From positions 1 through 41,415 of the forward strand of contig JALVUQ010000053.1 in assembly GCA_027035575.1 (NCBI GenBank): a DNA stretch of 41,415 nucleotides. Direction: 5' to 3'. Shown one piece after another: positions 8,079 to 16,744 of the stretch. Under the pieces are notes generated by a model. It was not told the origin of the DNA and did not search any database. It saw nothing but the letters and a program-made list of their open reading frames with translations. The translations under genes and the position numbers were made by a program. The stretch comes from Desulfurellales bacterium (lineage in GTDB: Bacteria > Campylobacterota_A > Desulfurellia > Desulfurellales > Hippeaceae). The stretch's first letter is position 1; each line of letters opens with the position of its first letter.

Positions 8079-9593
8079 TTATTCGCCTGCGGGCAGGACA
8101 CCGAGGATTTCCATCTCTTTCTCGGTTAGGTCGATGCCTCTTAAATTTAATCTGTTGCCTCTCAAAGATTCTATGGAGTTTATTCCCATAGCTCCCATAG
8201 TCTCTTTTATCTCCAAAGCCCAAACATCGAGCAGGTTAATCAGTCTTTGGCTTGCTATGTCGGGGTTTACTCTTTTTGATAAGTGGGGGTCTTGGGTTGT
8301 GATGCCCCAGGCACACTTTCCGGTGTGGCACTGCTGACACATAGTGCAGCCTATCGCCAGCAGAGCTGCCGTTCCTATATAAACGGCATCTGCTCCAAGG
8401 GCTATCGCTTTTACAACATCCATAGAGTTGCGTATTCCGCCGCTGGCTATTATCGATATATCCTGCCTGATGCCTTCGTCTCTTAAGCGTGTATCCACAA
8501 CAGCCAAAGCCATCTCTATCGGAAGTCCTACGTTATCCCTGATGACCTGAGGTGAAGCGCCGGTTCCGCCTTTAAATCCGTCTATACAGATTATATCCGC
8601 TCCGGCTCTTGTTATTCCGCTTGCTATGGCTGCAACGTTATGTACGGCAGCTATTTTTACTATTATCGGTTTTGAGTATTCCGTAGCCTCTTTTAGAGCA
8701 TAAATCAACTGTCTTAAATCTTCTATGGAGTAAACGTCGTGGTGTGGCGCCGGTGAGATGGCATCACTTCCTTGAGGCATCATTCTTGTTTCGGATATTG
8801 TTTCTGTGACCTTCTCTCCCGGAAGATGCCCTCCGATTCCGGGTTTTGCACCCTGACCTATTTTAATCTCTATTGCGCTTCCTACGTCGAGATAGGGTTT
8901 GTGAACTCCGAATCTTCCGCTTGCAACCTGAACAATGATGTTTCCTTGAAATTTGTAGTGGTCTTTGTTTAAGCCGCCTTCGCCGGAGTTGTAAAACGTA
9001 CCTACGTGTTGAGCAGCCCTGCCCAGTGCTTCAACCACATTATAGCTTAAAGCACCGTAGCTCATAGCTGCAAACATTATGGGAACGTTGAGTTCCAACT
9101 GAGGTGAAATATCAATATCGGGTTTGCCATCTTTTAAATGTAGTGAATGGGGTTTTTTGCCGAGAAACGTTTTAAGCTCCATAGGTTCACGCAAGGGGTC
9201 AATAGACGGGTTTGTCACCTGCGAAGCGTTAAGGAGGAGGTGGTCCCAATATATTTTATAGGGTTTATCATTGCCCATTGAAACAACCGGCGTTCCCCCG
9301 AAAATCGCCCTCTTTTTCAAACTGTCAATATGAGAACCCCAACTGTAGTTATGTCTGTAGCTGTACCCCCTTGTTTCTACGGTTATTGCCTCTGTCGGGC
9401 AGATTGCCGCACATCTGTTGCAGCTAACGCAGTTGGCGTCCCAGTTCCATATCTTGTTCTCTTCTTCGTCGTAAAACGTGGCGTCAAAAGAGCACTGTTC
9501 CACGCAAGCCTTGCACCTGATACACCTGTCGTCGTCTCTTATGACTTTAAACGCCGGCGGTGTATAATTTTTAAGATTTTTCATCCATTTCAC
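8079..9593 (-). CDS. Glutamate synthase, FMN-binding subunit with N-terminal ferredoxin domain (GltB2-like)
   Basis: This is the catalytic subunit that aminates 2-oxoglutarate to give glutamate. With the GTG start at 9593 it has 504 residues. The N-terminal two-cluster ferredoxin domain has Cys24/27/30/34 and Cys55/58/61/65. A TIM-barrel FMN domain follows, with GEGGLNKDHY, GQGAKPGIGGHLPGEKV, SPAPHHDVYSIEDL, GADIICIDGFKGGTGASP and ALGADAVYIGTAALLAIGC. A cysteine group CTMCQQCHTGKC then gives a 3Fe-4S site. This is the archaeal-type architecture rather than the 1,500-residue bacterial GltB. The GTG has AAGGAG seven bases upstream; an in-frame ATG three codons later is too far from it. It is the first gene of the cluster behind its own promoter. 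Confidence 0.93.
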   Translation of the reverse strand: MKWMKNLKNYTPPAFKVIRDDDRCIRCKACVEQCSFDATFYDEEENKIWNWDANCVSCNRCAAICPTEAITVETRGYSYRHNYSWGSHIDSLKKRAIFGGTPVVSMGNDKPYKIYWDHLLLNASQVTNPSIDPLREPMELKTFLGKKPHSLHLKDGKPDIDISPQLELNVPIMFAAMSYGALSYNVVEALGRAAQHVGTFYNSGEGGLNKDHYKFQGNIIVQVASGRFGVHKPYLDVGSAIEIKIGQGAKPGIGGHLPGEKVTETISETRMMPQGSDAISPAPHHDVYSIEDLRQLIYALKEATEYSKPIIVKIAAVHNVAAIASGITRAGADIICIDGFKGGTGASPQVIRDNVGLPIEMALAVVDTRLRDEGIRQDISIIASGGIRNSMDVVKAIALGADAVYIGTAALLAIGCTMCQQCHTGKCAWGITTQDPHLSKRVNPDIASQRLINLLDVWALEIKETMGAMGINSIESLRGNRLNLRGIDLTEKEMEILGVLPAGE

Positions 9594-9630
9594 TTCTATT
9601 CTCCTTAAAAAAGTTATAGTATGGTCTGCT

Positions 9631-9659
9631 ATGATATAAAAAGAGTATAGTATTGTCAA
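9631..9659 (-). promoter_or_regulatory. Promoter of the glutamate synthase cluster
   Basis: Reading the minus strand, a consensus TTGACA (plus-strand bases 9654-9659) is followed after exactly 17 bases by TATCAT (9631-9636). The predicted start of transcription is about 30 bases ahead of the GTG of the FMN subunit. It is oriented away from the methylmalonyl-CoA mutase promoter and its -35 box lies inside a palindrome. Confidence 0.7.
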
Positions 9660-9711
9660 TACTCAGGCATAACTTAATTATCGGTTGACATTTTGATGCA
9701 ATCTGAGTATT
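9649..9711. promoter_or_regulatory. Inverted repeats in the divergent gltB2 / mcm promoter region (candidate operators)
   Basis: A perfect 15-base palindrome AGTATTGTCAATACT (9649-9663, 7-base arms around one central base) covers the -35 box of the leftward promoter. An overlapping AATACTCAG (9658-9666) is repeated inverted as CTGAGTATT (9703-9711), where it covers the -10 box of the rightward promoter. The placement over both promoters is what an operator for a shared regulator would look like. No specific regulator is recognised. Confidence 0.45.
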
Positions 9712-9713
9712 AA
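9685..9713 (+). promoter_or_regulatory. Promoter of the methylmalonyl-CoA mutase operon
   Basis: TTGACA (9685-9690), a 17-base spacer and TATTAA (9708-9713) form a strong sigma-70-like promoter. The predicted start site near base 9720 leaves a leader of about 34 bases with an AAGGAGG-type ribosome site just before the mcm ATG. The leader is too short for a cobalamin riboswitch. Confidence 0.7.
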
Positions 9714-9753
9714 GTTACTAGATTCAATATATAAGTTTGCAAGGAGGAGATTT

Positions 9754-11925
9754 ATGTCTTTTAGGAAGGTTAGTAAAGATGAGTGGAGAGAGCTGGCAAA
9801 AAAGGAGCTAAAAGGCAGAGAAATAGAAACTTTAATCTGGAAATCGCCAGAGGGTATTGATATACAGCCCCTATACACGGCACAAGATTTGGAAAAACTG
9901 GAGTATGTCGATACGTTTCCGGGTTTTCCTCCGTTTATCAGAGGTCCGAAAGCTACAATGTATGCGGGGAGACCTTGGACAATAAGGCAGTATGCCGGAT
10001 TTTCAACGGCGGAAGAGTCGAATGCTTTTTATAAAAGAAACCTTGCGCAGGGTCAGCAGGGCTTATCAGTTGCTTTCGATTTGGCAACGCACAGAGGGTA
10101 TGATTCAGACCATCCGAGGGTTGTGGGTGATGTTGGCAAAGCGGGTGTTGCCATAGACTCTGTGGAGGATATGAAGATACTCTTCGATGGAATTCCTTTG
10201 GATAAAGTTTCCGTTTCTATGACTATGAACGGTGCCGTTTTACCGATTATGGCGGGCTACATAGTGGCAGCTCAAGAACAGGGAGTAAAGCGGGAGAAGC
10301 TGGCTGGCACCATACAAAACGACATACTCAAGGAGTTTATGGTTAGAAACACCTATATCTATCCACCTCAGCCTTCTATGAGAATTATTGCCGACATCAT
10401 AGAATATACAAGCAAATATATGCCTAAATTTAACTCTATCAGTATCAGCGGATACCACATACAGGAAGCCGGTGCAAACGCCACACTTGAACTTGCATTT
10501 ACTTTGGCAGACGGGCTTGAGTATGTTAAAACCGCACTTTCAAAGGGGCTTGATATAGACTCATTTGCTCCGAGGCTCTCCTTTTTCTTCGGAATAGGTA
10601 TGAACTTTTTTATGGAGATAGCCAAATTGAGAGCGGCAAGATTTCTATGGGCTGATTTAATAAGCAAGTTCAATCCGAAAAATCCGCGCTCTATGGCTTT
10701 AAGAACGCACTGCCAGACATCGGGATGGAGTCTTGCGGCACAACAGCCCTACAACAACATAATAAGAACCACAATAGAGGCTATGGCTGCCGTTTTGGGA
10801 GGAACACAGTCTCTTCATACAAATGCTCTGGATGAGGCTATTGCTCTTCCTACCGATTTTTCCGCACGAATTGCAAGAAACACACAGATAATTTTACAAG
10901 AAGAAAGCCAGGTTTGCAGAACAGTTGACCCGATGGCAGGTTCGTACTATATAGAATCCCTAACCCACGCTTTAATAAACGAGGCTTCAAAAATATTGAA
11001 GGAGATAGATGAACTCGGAGGTATGACAAAGGCTATAGAAACCGGTATGCCGAAATTGAGAATCGAGGAGTCTGCCGCAAAAAGACAGGCTTTGATAGAT
11101 AATAAAGAGTACGTAATCGTTGGTGTTAATAAGTATGTTATACCCGAAGAGGAGGACGAGCCGGTTGATGTGCTGGATATAGACAACACGGCGGTAAGAG
11201 AGAAGCAGATTGCACGCCTAAAGAAGATAAAATCTCAAAGAGACAGCAAAAAAGTGGAAGAAGCGCTGGAAAAATTAACAAAAGCGGCAAAAACAGGAGA
11301 TGGGAATCTCCTTGAATTGAGTGTTGAGGCTGCAAGACTAAGAGCCACCGTCGGAGAAATTTCTTACGCTTTGGAGAAGGTTTACGGAAGGTATCAACCG
11401 GAAATTAAGCTGGTGTCGGGTGCATACGGGAGTATGCTTGAACATAACGAGGAGTTTAATGAGGTAAAAAGAGAGGTTGAAGAGTTTGAAAAAAGAGAGG
11501 GCAGAAGACCGAGAATATTGATTGCCAAAATGGGGCAGGACGGTCACGACAGAGGCGCAAAGGTTGTTGCAACCGCCTATGCCGATATGGGTTTTGATGT
11601 TGATGTAGGACCTCTGTTCCAAACGCCGGATGAGGCTGCTAAGATGGCGGTTGAAAACGATGTTCATGCCATAGGTGCATCTTCTCTTGCAGCCGGGCAC
11701 AAAACGCTTGTTCCGCAGTTGATAGAAGAGCTTAAAAAACTTGCGGCAGACGATGATATAATTGTTTTTGCAGGGGGAGTTATACCCAAAAAAGACTATG
11801 AGTTTCTGTATAAATCCGGTGTTGCCGCAATATTCGGACCGGGTACGTCATTAATAGAGTCTGCAAAGGAGACACTCAAAGCAATAAACGAGAAGCGTAC
11901 GCCGAGAAAGATTCTACAAAAATGA
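9754..11925 (+). CDS. mcm: Methylmalonyl-CoA mutase, single-chain
   Basis: This adenosylcobalamin enzyme interconverts methylmalonyl-CoA and succinyl-CoA, linking propionate and some amino-acid carbon to the TCA cycle. The 723-residue chain carries both the TIM-barrel substrate domain (about 30-560; [23 protein letters not shown] split around residue 70, [19 protein letters not shown]) and the C-terminal B12 domain. The latter has Asp596-Gly-His598-Asp-Arg-Gly601, where His is the lower cobalt ligand. Length and the intact active-site segments point to a catalytic, homodimeric form rather than the alpha/beta type. The ATG has GGAGGAG nine bases upstream. Its stop overlaps meaB (ATGA), and the epimerase follows two genes later, so the propionyl-CoA pathway is largely together; propionyl-CoA carboxylase is not in the window. 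Confidence 0.95.
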   Translation: MSFRKVSKDEWRELAKKELKGREIETLIWKSPEGIDIQPLYTAQDLEKLEYVDTFPGFPPFIRGPKATMYAGRPWTIRQYAGFSTAEESNAFYKRNLAQGQQGLSVAFDLATHRGYDSDHPRVVGDVGKAGVAIDSVEDMKILFDGIPLDKVSVSMTMNGAVLPIMAGYIVAAQEQGVKREKLAGTIQNDILKEFMVRNTYIYPPQPSMRIIADIIEYTSKYMPKFNSISISGYHIQEAGANATLELAFTLADGLEYVKTALSKGLDIDSFAPRLSFFFGIGMNFFMEIAKLRAARFLWADLISKFNPKNPRSMALRTHCQTSGWSLAAQQPYNNIIRTTIEAMAAVLGGTQSLHTNALDEAIALPTDFSARIARNTQIILQEESQVCRTVDPMAGSYYIESLTHALINEASKILKEIDELGGMTKAIETGMPKLRIEESAAKRQALIDNKEYVIVGVNKYVIPEEEDEPVDVLDIDNTAVREKQIARLKKIKSQRDSKKVEEALEKLTKAAKTGDGNLLELSVEAARLRATVGEISYALEKVYGRYQPEIKLVSGAYGSMLEHNEEFNEVKREVEEFEKREGRRPRILIAKMGQDGHDRGAKVVATAYADMGFDVDVGPLFQTPDEAAKMAVENDVHAIGASSLAAGHKTLVPQLIEELKKLAADDDIIVFAGGVIPKKDYEFLYKSGVAAIFGPGTSLIESAKETLKAINEKRTPRKILQK

Positions 11926-12902
11926 ACATAGAAGAGTTGATAAACAAAATACTGCAGAAAGACAGAAGAGCGCTTGCAAAAGCCATAACATTGATAGAAA
12001 GCAAAAATTATGAGCATAAAAAGCAGGCAAAAATGCTTCTTGAGGGTATTTTGCCTCATTCCGGTAACTCCGTCAGAATAGGAATAAGCGGCGTTCCCGG
12101 AGTCGGAAAAAGCACGTTTATAGAAGCCTTCGGTATGTTTTTGATAGAGCTTGGATACAAGGTTGCCGTGTTGGCTATTGACCCTACCTCGCATATTACC
12201 GGCGGTTCTATCTTGGGAGACAAAACAAGGATGGAGATTTTGTCCCGCCAAAAGAACGCTTTTATTAGACCTTCACCTTCTGGCGATTCTTTGGGCGGTG
12301 TGGCAAGGAAAACAAGGGAGAGTATATTTTTGTGCGAAGCCGGCGGTTACAATATTATAATTATTGAAACCCTCGGCGTGGGGCAGTCGGAGATAGCCGT
12401 AGCCTCTATGGTAGATTTCTTTGTTTTGATGCAGTTACCAAACGCCGGGGATGAGCTGCAGGGCATAAAAAGGGGTATTATGGAGGTTGCAAACGCAGTT
12501 CTAATTAACAAGGCTGACGGGGATAATTATCAGCGTGCGCTTTTGTCTAAAAAGCAAATAGAAAATGCCATAAGCATCTTAAAACCGATGGAAAACAGCG
12601 TGAATATTCCCGTTTTATTGGCAAGTGCAAAGGAAAAAAGGGGTATTAAGGAGTTGTGGAATATTATAAGAGAGTATGTTAAAATTTCAAAAGAAAGCGG
12701 TCTTTTTGAGCAGAAAAGAAAGAAACAGGCAAAAGAGTGGATGTGGAGTGTGGTAAGAGACGGGCTGAAAGATATGTTGTTTGAGAATAAACAGGTTAAA
12801 AATATTTCAAAAGAGATGGAAAACGCCGTTGAAAATAGGGTTACGACGCCCTCTTTGGCGGCGGAAAAAATTTTACAAACATTTAAAAAATACGGATGTT
12901 AG
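11922..12902 (+). CDS. meaB: Methylmalonyl-CoA mutase-associated GTPase MeaB
   Basis: MeaB is a SIMIBI-class G protein (ArgK family) that loads and protects the B12 cofactor of methylmalonyl-CoA mutase. The 326-residue product has an N-terminal helical part, the P-loop GVPGVGKST (57-65), the DPTS switch segment, [14 protein letters not shown], the G-domain motif ETLGVGQSE and the base-specificity motif NKADGD. The start overlaps the mcm stop by four bases, so the chaperone is made next to its client. The older label 'LAO/AO transport ATPase' for this family does not apply. No truncation or altered key residue is apparent. Confidence 0.95.
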   Translation: MNIEELINKILQKDRRALAKAITLIESKNYEHKKQAKMLLEGILPHSGNSVRIGISGVPGVGKSTFIEAFGMFLIELGYKVAVLAIDPTSHITGGSILGDKTRMEILSRQKNAFIRPSPSGDSLGGVARKTRESIFLCEAGGYNIIIIETLGVGQSEIAVASMVDFFVLMQLPNAGDELQGIKRGIMEVANAVLINKADGDNYQRALLSKKQIENAISILKPMENSVNIPVLLASAKEKRGIKELWNIIREYVKISKESGLFEQKRKKQAKEWMWSVVRDGLKDMLFENKQVKNISKEMENAVENRVTTPSLAAEKILQTFKKYGC

Positions 12903-12910
12903 GAGGATTT

Positions 12911-13357
12911 ATGGTTGTTGTAAAGAAGTTGTTGATTTTGCTTATCGTTGCGGTCTTTAGTGTTTCTATGCTCTCTTCTTGTGCTACGGAGTCTGAAAAT
13001 GTTGCTCTCGGAACGGCTGCGGGAGCAGGTATTGGCGCTGCTGTTTCACATAATAAGTGGAAAGGTGTTGTTATAGGCGGTATCTTGGGTGCAATTGCCG
13101 GAGAAGCTATGCATCAAATTCAACAAAGAGCTATAAATCAGGCTATAAACAACCAAAGACCTGTGGCATATCAAAGACAGACAAACAACGGCGGATGGCA
13201 GAGAGTTGAAGCCGAACCCGTAGGGGCACCTGTAGTCAACCCTAACGAACATACAAAATGTCAGAAGGTTCACGTAAGAGAGATAGTTAACGGCAAGGTC
13301 GTTAAGGATACGATTAAAGAGGTATGCAGAGGATATAAAGAGACAAATACATATTGA
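12911..13357 (+). CDS. Glycine-zipper outer-membrane-type lipoprotein
   Basis: This predicted 148-residue lipoprotein has a basic N terminus, a hydrophobic stretch and a lipobox LSSC with Cys24 as the lipidated residue. A glycine zipper follows (GTAAGAGIGAAVS... GGILGAIAGEAMH, about 34-65), as in the 17-kDa surface antigen/YMGG families, then a Gln/Asn-rich linker. The C-terminal part has two cysteines (CQKVHVREIVNGKVVKD... VCRGY). The start is the ATG at 12911, eight bases after an AGGAGG that overlaps the meaB stop. An upstream in-frame ATG at 12896 lies within meaB and has no ribosome site. Such proteins sit in the outer membrane or periplasm. Why it lies inside a methylmalonyl-CoA operon is unknown. 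Confidence 0.75.
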   Translation: MVVVKKLLILLIVAVFSVSMLSSCATESENVALGTAAGAGIGAAVSHNKWKGVVIGGILGAIAGEAMHQIQQRAINQAINNQRPVAYQRQTNNGGWQRVEAEPVGAPVVNPNEHTKCQKVHVREIVNGKVVKDTIKEVCRGYKETNTY

Positions 13358-13371
13358 TTTAAGAGGTTTAT

Positions 13372-13773
13372 ATGCTTACTCAAATAGACCATATAGGTGT
13401 CGCAGTAAAGGATTTGGATAAGGCAGTTGCGTTTTATAGGGATGTTTTGGGGTTGAAATTTCTCGAAAAAGAGGAGGTGACATCTCAAAAGGTCAGGGTG
13501 GCAAAATTTGATTTAAACGGTGTTCATATAGAATTTTTAGAGCCAACCTCAAAAGATAGCCCGATAGCCAAGTTTATCGAAAAAAAGGGTGAGGGAATTC
13601 ACCATATAGCCTATAGAACGGACGATGTTGCAGATGAGATAGAAAGCCTTAAAAGAAAAAACGTTAAGCTTATAAACGAACATCCGGTTGAGGGTTCGGG
13701 CAATACGAAAATAGCGTTTGTTCATCCCAAATCGAGTATGGTTTTAACGGAACTTGTGCAAAAAGGAGAGTAG
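13372..13773 (+). CDS. mce: Methylmalonyl-CoA epimerase
   Basis: This 133-residue VOC-fold metalloenzyme interconverts the (S) and (R) forms of methylmalonyl-CoA, supplying the isomer that the mutase needs. Family features are DHIGVAVKDLDKAVAFY at the N terminus with metal-ligand His7, HIEFLEPT with the middle acidic residue, GEGIHHIAY with the second His, and VLTELVQ with the final Glu. Length equals that of typical bacterial and human epimerases. It lies 14 bases after the lipoprotein gene and 4 bases before the flavoprotein start, so it shares the mcm operon. Other VOC enzymes such as glyoxalase I are possible by fold, but the neighbourhood makes the epimerase call firm. Confidence 0.93.
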   Translation: MLTQIDHIGVAVKDLDKAVAFYRDVLGLKFLEKEEVTSQKVRVAKFDLNGVHIEFLEPTSKDSPIAKFIEKKGEGIHHIAYRTDDVADEIESLKRKNVKLINEHPVEGSGNTKIAFVHPKSSMVLTELVQKGE

Positions 13774-13777
13774 TTTT

Positions 13778-15127
13778 ATGTCTGAAAAGCCACTAAGGGT
13801 AGTTGTCATAGGCGGAGACGCCGCCGGAATGAGTGCGGCAAGTCAAGTAAAACGCAGAATCAAAACGGCTGAAGTCACGGTTTTGGAAAAAACGGAAGAC
13901 GTATCTTACGGTGCGTGCGGAATGCCTTACAATATCGGATTCAGAGGAGACATAAACGACCTTGTTGTTATGAGAGCAAAGGATTTCAAAGAAAAAAGAG
14001 GCATAGACGTACGCCTTTTAAGCGAGGCTGTCGGGATTGAAGAGACAAAAAACAGGGTTGTTGTAAAAAGCCTTGCATCGTCGAGGGAGTATGACATTGA
14101 ATATGACTATCTTGTTATAGCAACCGGGGCAAAAGCATTGACTCCACCGATAGAAGGTGTGCAAAATCGCGGTGTATTTACGCTTAAAACGCTCAATGAC
14201 GCCAGAATTATGAAGGAATATATCGATGAAAAAAAACCTAAAAGGTGTGTATTGATTGGCGGTGGTTTTATAAACCTTGAGATGGCAGAAAATTTCAGAA
14301 GATTGGGCATTGAAGAGATAACGATACTAAAAAGAAGAGAAGCGCTTATGCCGGAGTATGAAGAAGAGATAGATATGATGGCTAAAGAGGAGTTGAAGAA
14401 AAACGGGGTCAATCTTGTAACCGGCATAGAGCTTAAAAAGATAGATGAATCTTTGAGCGTTGAGACAAATAAAGGTGTGTTTGAGTCGGACATAATCAAC
14501 ATAGCCATAGGTGTTAAACCGAACACGGAGTTTTTAAGCAGCACCCGTATCAAAACGAATGAAAACGGTGCTATAGACGTTGACAGGTATTTTAAAACAA
14601 ATATTGACAACATATATTCAGGCGGCGATTGTGCTCTTATATACAACAGAATTTTAAAGAGAAACTCATATATTCCGCGAGGAAACAACGCAAACAAAGC
14701 CGGTAAGATTGCAGGGGCAAACATAGCCGGTGCAAACGAAGAGTTTGCCGGCGTTGTAGGAACGAGTGCATTTAAGTGTTTTGAATCAACAATAGGAAAA
14801 ACAGGGCTGTCGCTAAAAGAGGCTCAAAACGAGGGTTATGATGCCTTTAAAACGGTAATAAGCGCACAGACAAGGGCACACGGTTATCCCTACCAGGGCA
14901 CCATCACGGTTATTTTTATAACCCAAAAGAAGACGGGCAGGCTGCTCGGGGCTCAGATGATTGGAGATGAGACAGTTGCTCTAAGGATAGATGTTATGGC
15001 AGCCGCACTTTATTCCGATATGACCATAAAGGATATTCAAGGGCTTGACTTGGTTTATTCTCCGCCCTTTGCTCCTGTTTGGGACCCGATACTGGTTTGT
15101 GCCAATCAGGCTGTAAAGAAGGTTTGA
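13778..15127 (+). CDS. CoA-disulfide reductase-like flavoprotein (NADH oxidase / CoADR family)
   Basis: This 449-residue FAD/NAD(P)H enzyme resembles CoA-disulfide reductases and NADH oxidases that use a single active-site cysteine. Cys47 lies in VSYGACGMPYNIG, the equivalent of SxxxCGLPY in characterised CoADR. The FAD motif VVVIGGDAAGMSAASQ, the NAD motif CVLIGGGFINLEMAEN and the second FAD motif IYSGGDCAL are present, and the C-terminal dimerisation domain is complete. The ATG at 13778 has AAGGAG upstream; an in-frame ATG at 13754 lies inside mce without a ribosome site. Placed in an operon of CoA-ester enzymes, it may keep CoA reduced; sulfur or polysulfide reduction is another known role of this family. 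Confidence 0.8.
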   Translation: MSEKPLRVVVIGGDAAGMSAASQVKRRIKTAEVTVLEKTEDVSYGACGMPYNIGFRGDINDLVVMRAKDFKEKRGIDVRLLSEAVGIEETKNRVVVKSLASSREYDIEYDYLVIATGAKALTPPIEGVQNRGVFTLKTLNDARIMKEYIDEKKPKRCVLIGGGFINLEMAENFRRLGIEEITILKRREALMPEYEEEIDMMAKEELKKNGVNLVTGIELKKIDESLSVETNKGVFESDIINIAIGVKPNTEFLSSTRIKTNENGAIDVDRYFKTNIDNIYSGGDCALIYNRILKRNSYIPRGNNANKAGKIAGANIAGANEEFAGVVGTSAFKCFESTIGKTGLSLKEAQNEGYDAFKTVISAQTRAHGYPYQGTITVIFITQKKTGRLLGAQMIGDETVALRIDVMAAALYSDMTIKDIQGLDLVYSPPFAPVWDPILVCANQAVKKV

Positions 15128-15129
15128 GT

Positions 15130-16500
15130 ATGAAATATAAAAGCACCCGCGGTGGCGTTGATAATCTACCCTTCACAGAAGCGTTTTTAATGGGACTTGC
15201 AACAGACGGCGGTCTTATTGTGCCTGAGCATATTCCAAATGCGGATATTAAAAAACTTAAAGGGTTGCCGTATAAGCAGCTTGCATTTGAGATATTCAAG
15301 CTTTTTATCGATGATATCGAAGATAATGACCTAAAGAGACTTATAGACAAAAGCTACGCATCGTTCGATACACCTGAAATTGCTCCTGTTGTTAAAAAAG
15401 ACGGGGTTTACATACTTGAGCTTTTTCACGGTCCTACATTTGCTTTTAAGGATATTGCCCTTCAATTTCTGGGCAATCTGTTTGAGTATGCTTTGAATAG
15501 AAGAAACTTGAGTATGAATATTCTCGGAGCAACAAGCGGTGATACGGGCAGCGCAGCCATATACGGTTTAAAGGGCAAAAGGAACGTAAATATATTTATC
15601 CTGCACCCTTTCAACAAGGTAAGCGAAATTCAAGAACTGCAGATGACAACGGTTGAAGAGGACAATGTTTACAATATTGCAATAAAAGGAACGTTTGACG
15701 ACTGCCAGTATATCGTAAAATCCATATTTAGCGATTTGGAATTTAAAACAAAACATAACCTCGGTGCTGTGAATTCCATAAATTGGGCAAGAATTTTGGC
15801 TCAAATTGTCTATTATTTTTATGCGTATTTTAAAGTTGAAACGGACAATTTGTATTTTAGCGTTCCTACGGGTAATTTCGGTGATATTTTTGCCGGATAC
15901 GTAGCAAAGAGAATGGGTTTGCCAATTAAAAAATTGATACTTGCGACAAATTCCAACGATATTTTATACCGCTTTGTTAATTTCGGAGACTACAGTATTA
16001 AAGGCGTTGTGCAAACTATGTCGCCATCTATGGATATACAGGTGTCAAGCAATCTTGAAAGGTATTTGTACTATCTGTTTGATGAAGATGTTGATAAAGT
16101 TAAAGAGTCTATGGAGAGATTTTTAAGACAAAAAAGCCTTTTATTTAATGAAAGATTACTTGAAAAAATCAGAGACGATTTTGAGTCTTATACTGCAAGC
16201 GAACAGGATACGCTTGATACGATTAAGGATATGTATGAAAAAACCGGTTATGTGATAGACCCGCATACGGCTACAGGTGTTTATGCCGCACTTAAATCCA
16301 ATCACAGGGATGTTATATGCTTATCGACAGCCCACCCGGCGAAGTTTCCGAAAGCGATACGAAAAGCTATCGGCAGACTGCCTGAAGAGCCGAAGACGAT
16401 AAGGGAATTAAAACACAAAAGTAAGAAAATGAGTGTATTGGACAACAGCATTTCTTCCGTCAAGGGATTTATTGAAAAAAGTTTAAAAAAAGAGGGTTAA
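15130..16500 (+). CDS. thrC: Threonine synthase
   Basis: This PLP enzyme converts O-phosphohomoserine to threonine. The 456-residue protein is of the longer (E. coli-like) class. It has an N-terminal YxSTRG segment, the PLP lysine Lys107 in FHGPTFAFKD, the phosphate-binding GATSGDTGSAA, and PTGNFGDIFAGY. The ATG at 15130 is two bases after the previous stop. It ends the operon that begins with methylmalonyl-CoA mutase. Threonine breakdown to 2-oxobutyrate can feed propionyl-CoA, so a metabolic link exists, but simple packing is an equally good explanation. No homoserine kinase or dehydrogenase gene is in the window. Confidence 0.93.
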   Translation: MKYKSTRGGVDNLPFTEAFLMGLATDGGLIVPEHIPNADIKKLKGLPYKQLAFEIFKLFIDDIEDNDLKRLIDKSYASFDTPEIAPVVKKDGVYILELFHGPTFAFKDIALQFLGNLFEYALNRRNLSMNILGATSGDTGSAAIYGLKGKRNVNIFILHPFNKVSEIQELQMTTVEEDNVYNIAIKGTFDDCQYIVKSIFSDLEFKTKHNLGAVNSINWARILAQIVYYFYAYFKVETDNLYFSVPTGNFGDIFAGYVAKRMGLPIKKLILATNSNDILYRFVNFGDYSIKGVVQTMSPSMDIQVSSNLERYLYYLFDEDVDKVKESMERFLRQKSLLFNERLLEKIRDDFESYTASEQDTLDTIKDMYEKTGYVIDPHTATGVYAALKSNHRDVICLSTAHPAKFPKAIRKAIGRLPEEPKTIRELKHKSKKMSVLDNSISSVKGFIEKSLKKEG

Positions 16501-16515
16501 AACGGTTATTTTTTG

Positions 16516-16544
16516 TTGACAAAGCAAGAAGGAATATGTATTAT
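16516..16544 (+). promoter_or_regulatory. Promoter of the tRNA-hup array
   Basis: TTGACA (16516-16521), 17 bases, then TATTAT (16539-16544), ending 21 bases before tRNA-Lys. This is the only strong promoter-like sequence near the four tRNA genes and hup, so the array may be one precursor transcript. Confidence 0.7.
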
Positions 16545-16565
16545 CACTCTTGCCTTTTTTAGAGT

Positions 16566-16641
16566 GGGTCGTTAGCTCAGTCGGTAGAGCAGTAGCCTTT
16601 TAAGCTATTGGCCGCAGGTTCGATTCCTGCACGACCCACCA
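16566..16641 (+). tRNA. tRNA-Lys (anticodon TTT)
   Basis: A complete 76-base cloverleaf with acceptor stem GGGTCGT/ACGACCC, D-loop TAGCTCAGTCGGTAGAGC, anticodon loop CTTTTAA, T-arm GGTTCGATTCC, discriminator A and encoded CCA. Confidence 0.97.
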
Positions 16642-16648
16642 TTTAAGC

Positions 16649-16725
16649 GTCCCCATCGTCTAGTCGGCCAAGGACACCGCCCTTTCACGGCGGTAACGTG
16701 GGTTCAAATCCCGCTGGGGACGCCA
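16649..16725 (+). tRNA. tRNA-Glu (anticodon TTC)
   Basis: A complete 77-base cloverleaf: acceptor stem GTCCCCA/TGGGGAC, anticodon stem ACCGC/GCGGT around loop CTTTCAC, T-arm GGGTTCAAATCCC, discriminator G and encoded CCA. It lies 7 bases after tRNA-Lys. Confidence 0.97.
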
Positions 16726-16744
16726 TTAAGAATGGAGGTATAGT

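Noticed and set aside
9660-9753. A cobalamin riboswitch before methylmalonyl-CoA mutase.
   Set aside because: The leader is about 34 bases, far too short, and no B12-box-like sequence is present.
14107-14724. A 205-codon open frame on the minus strand.
   Set aside because: Antisense to the CoA-disulfide-reductase-like gene; its serine/leucine-rich, low-complexity translation is typical of a shadow frame.
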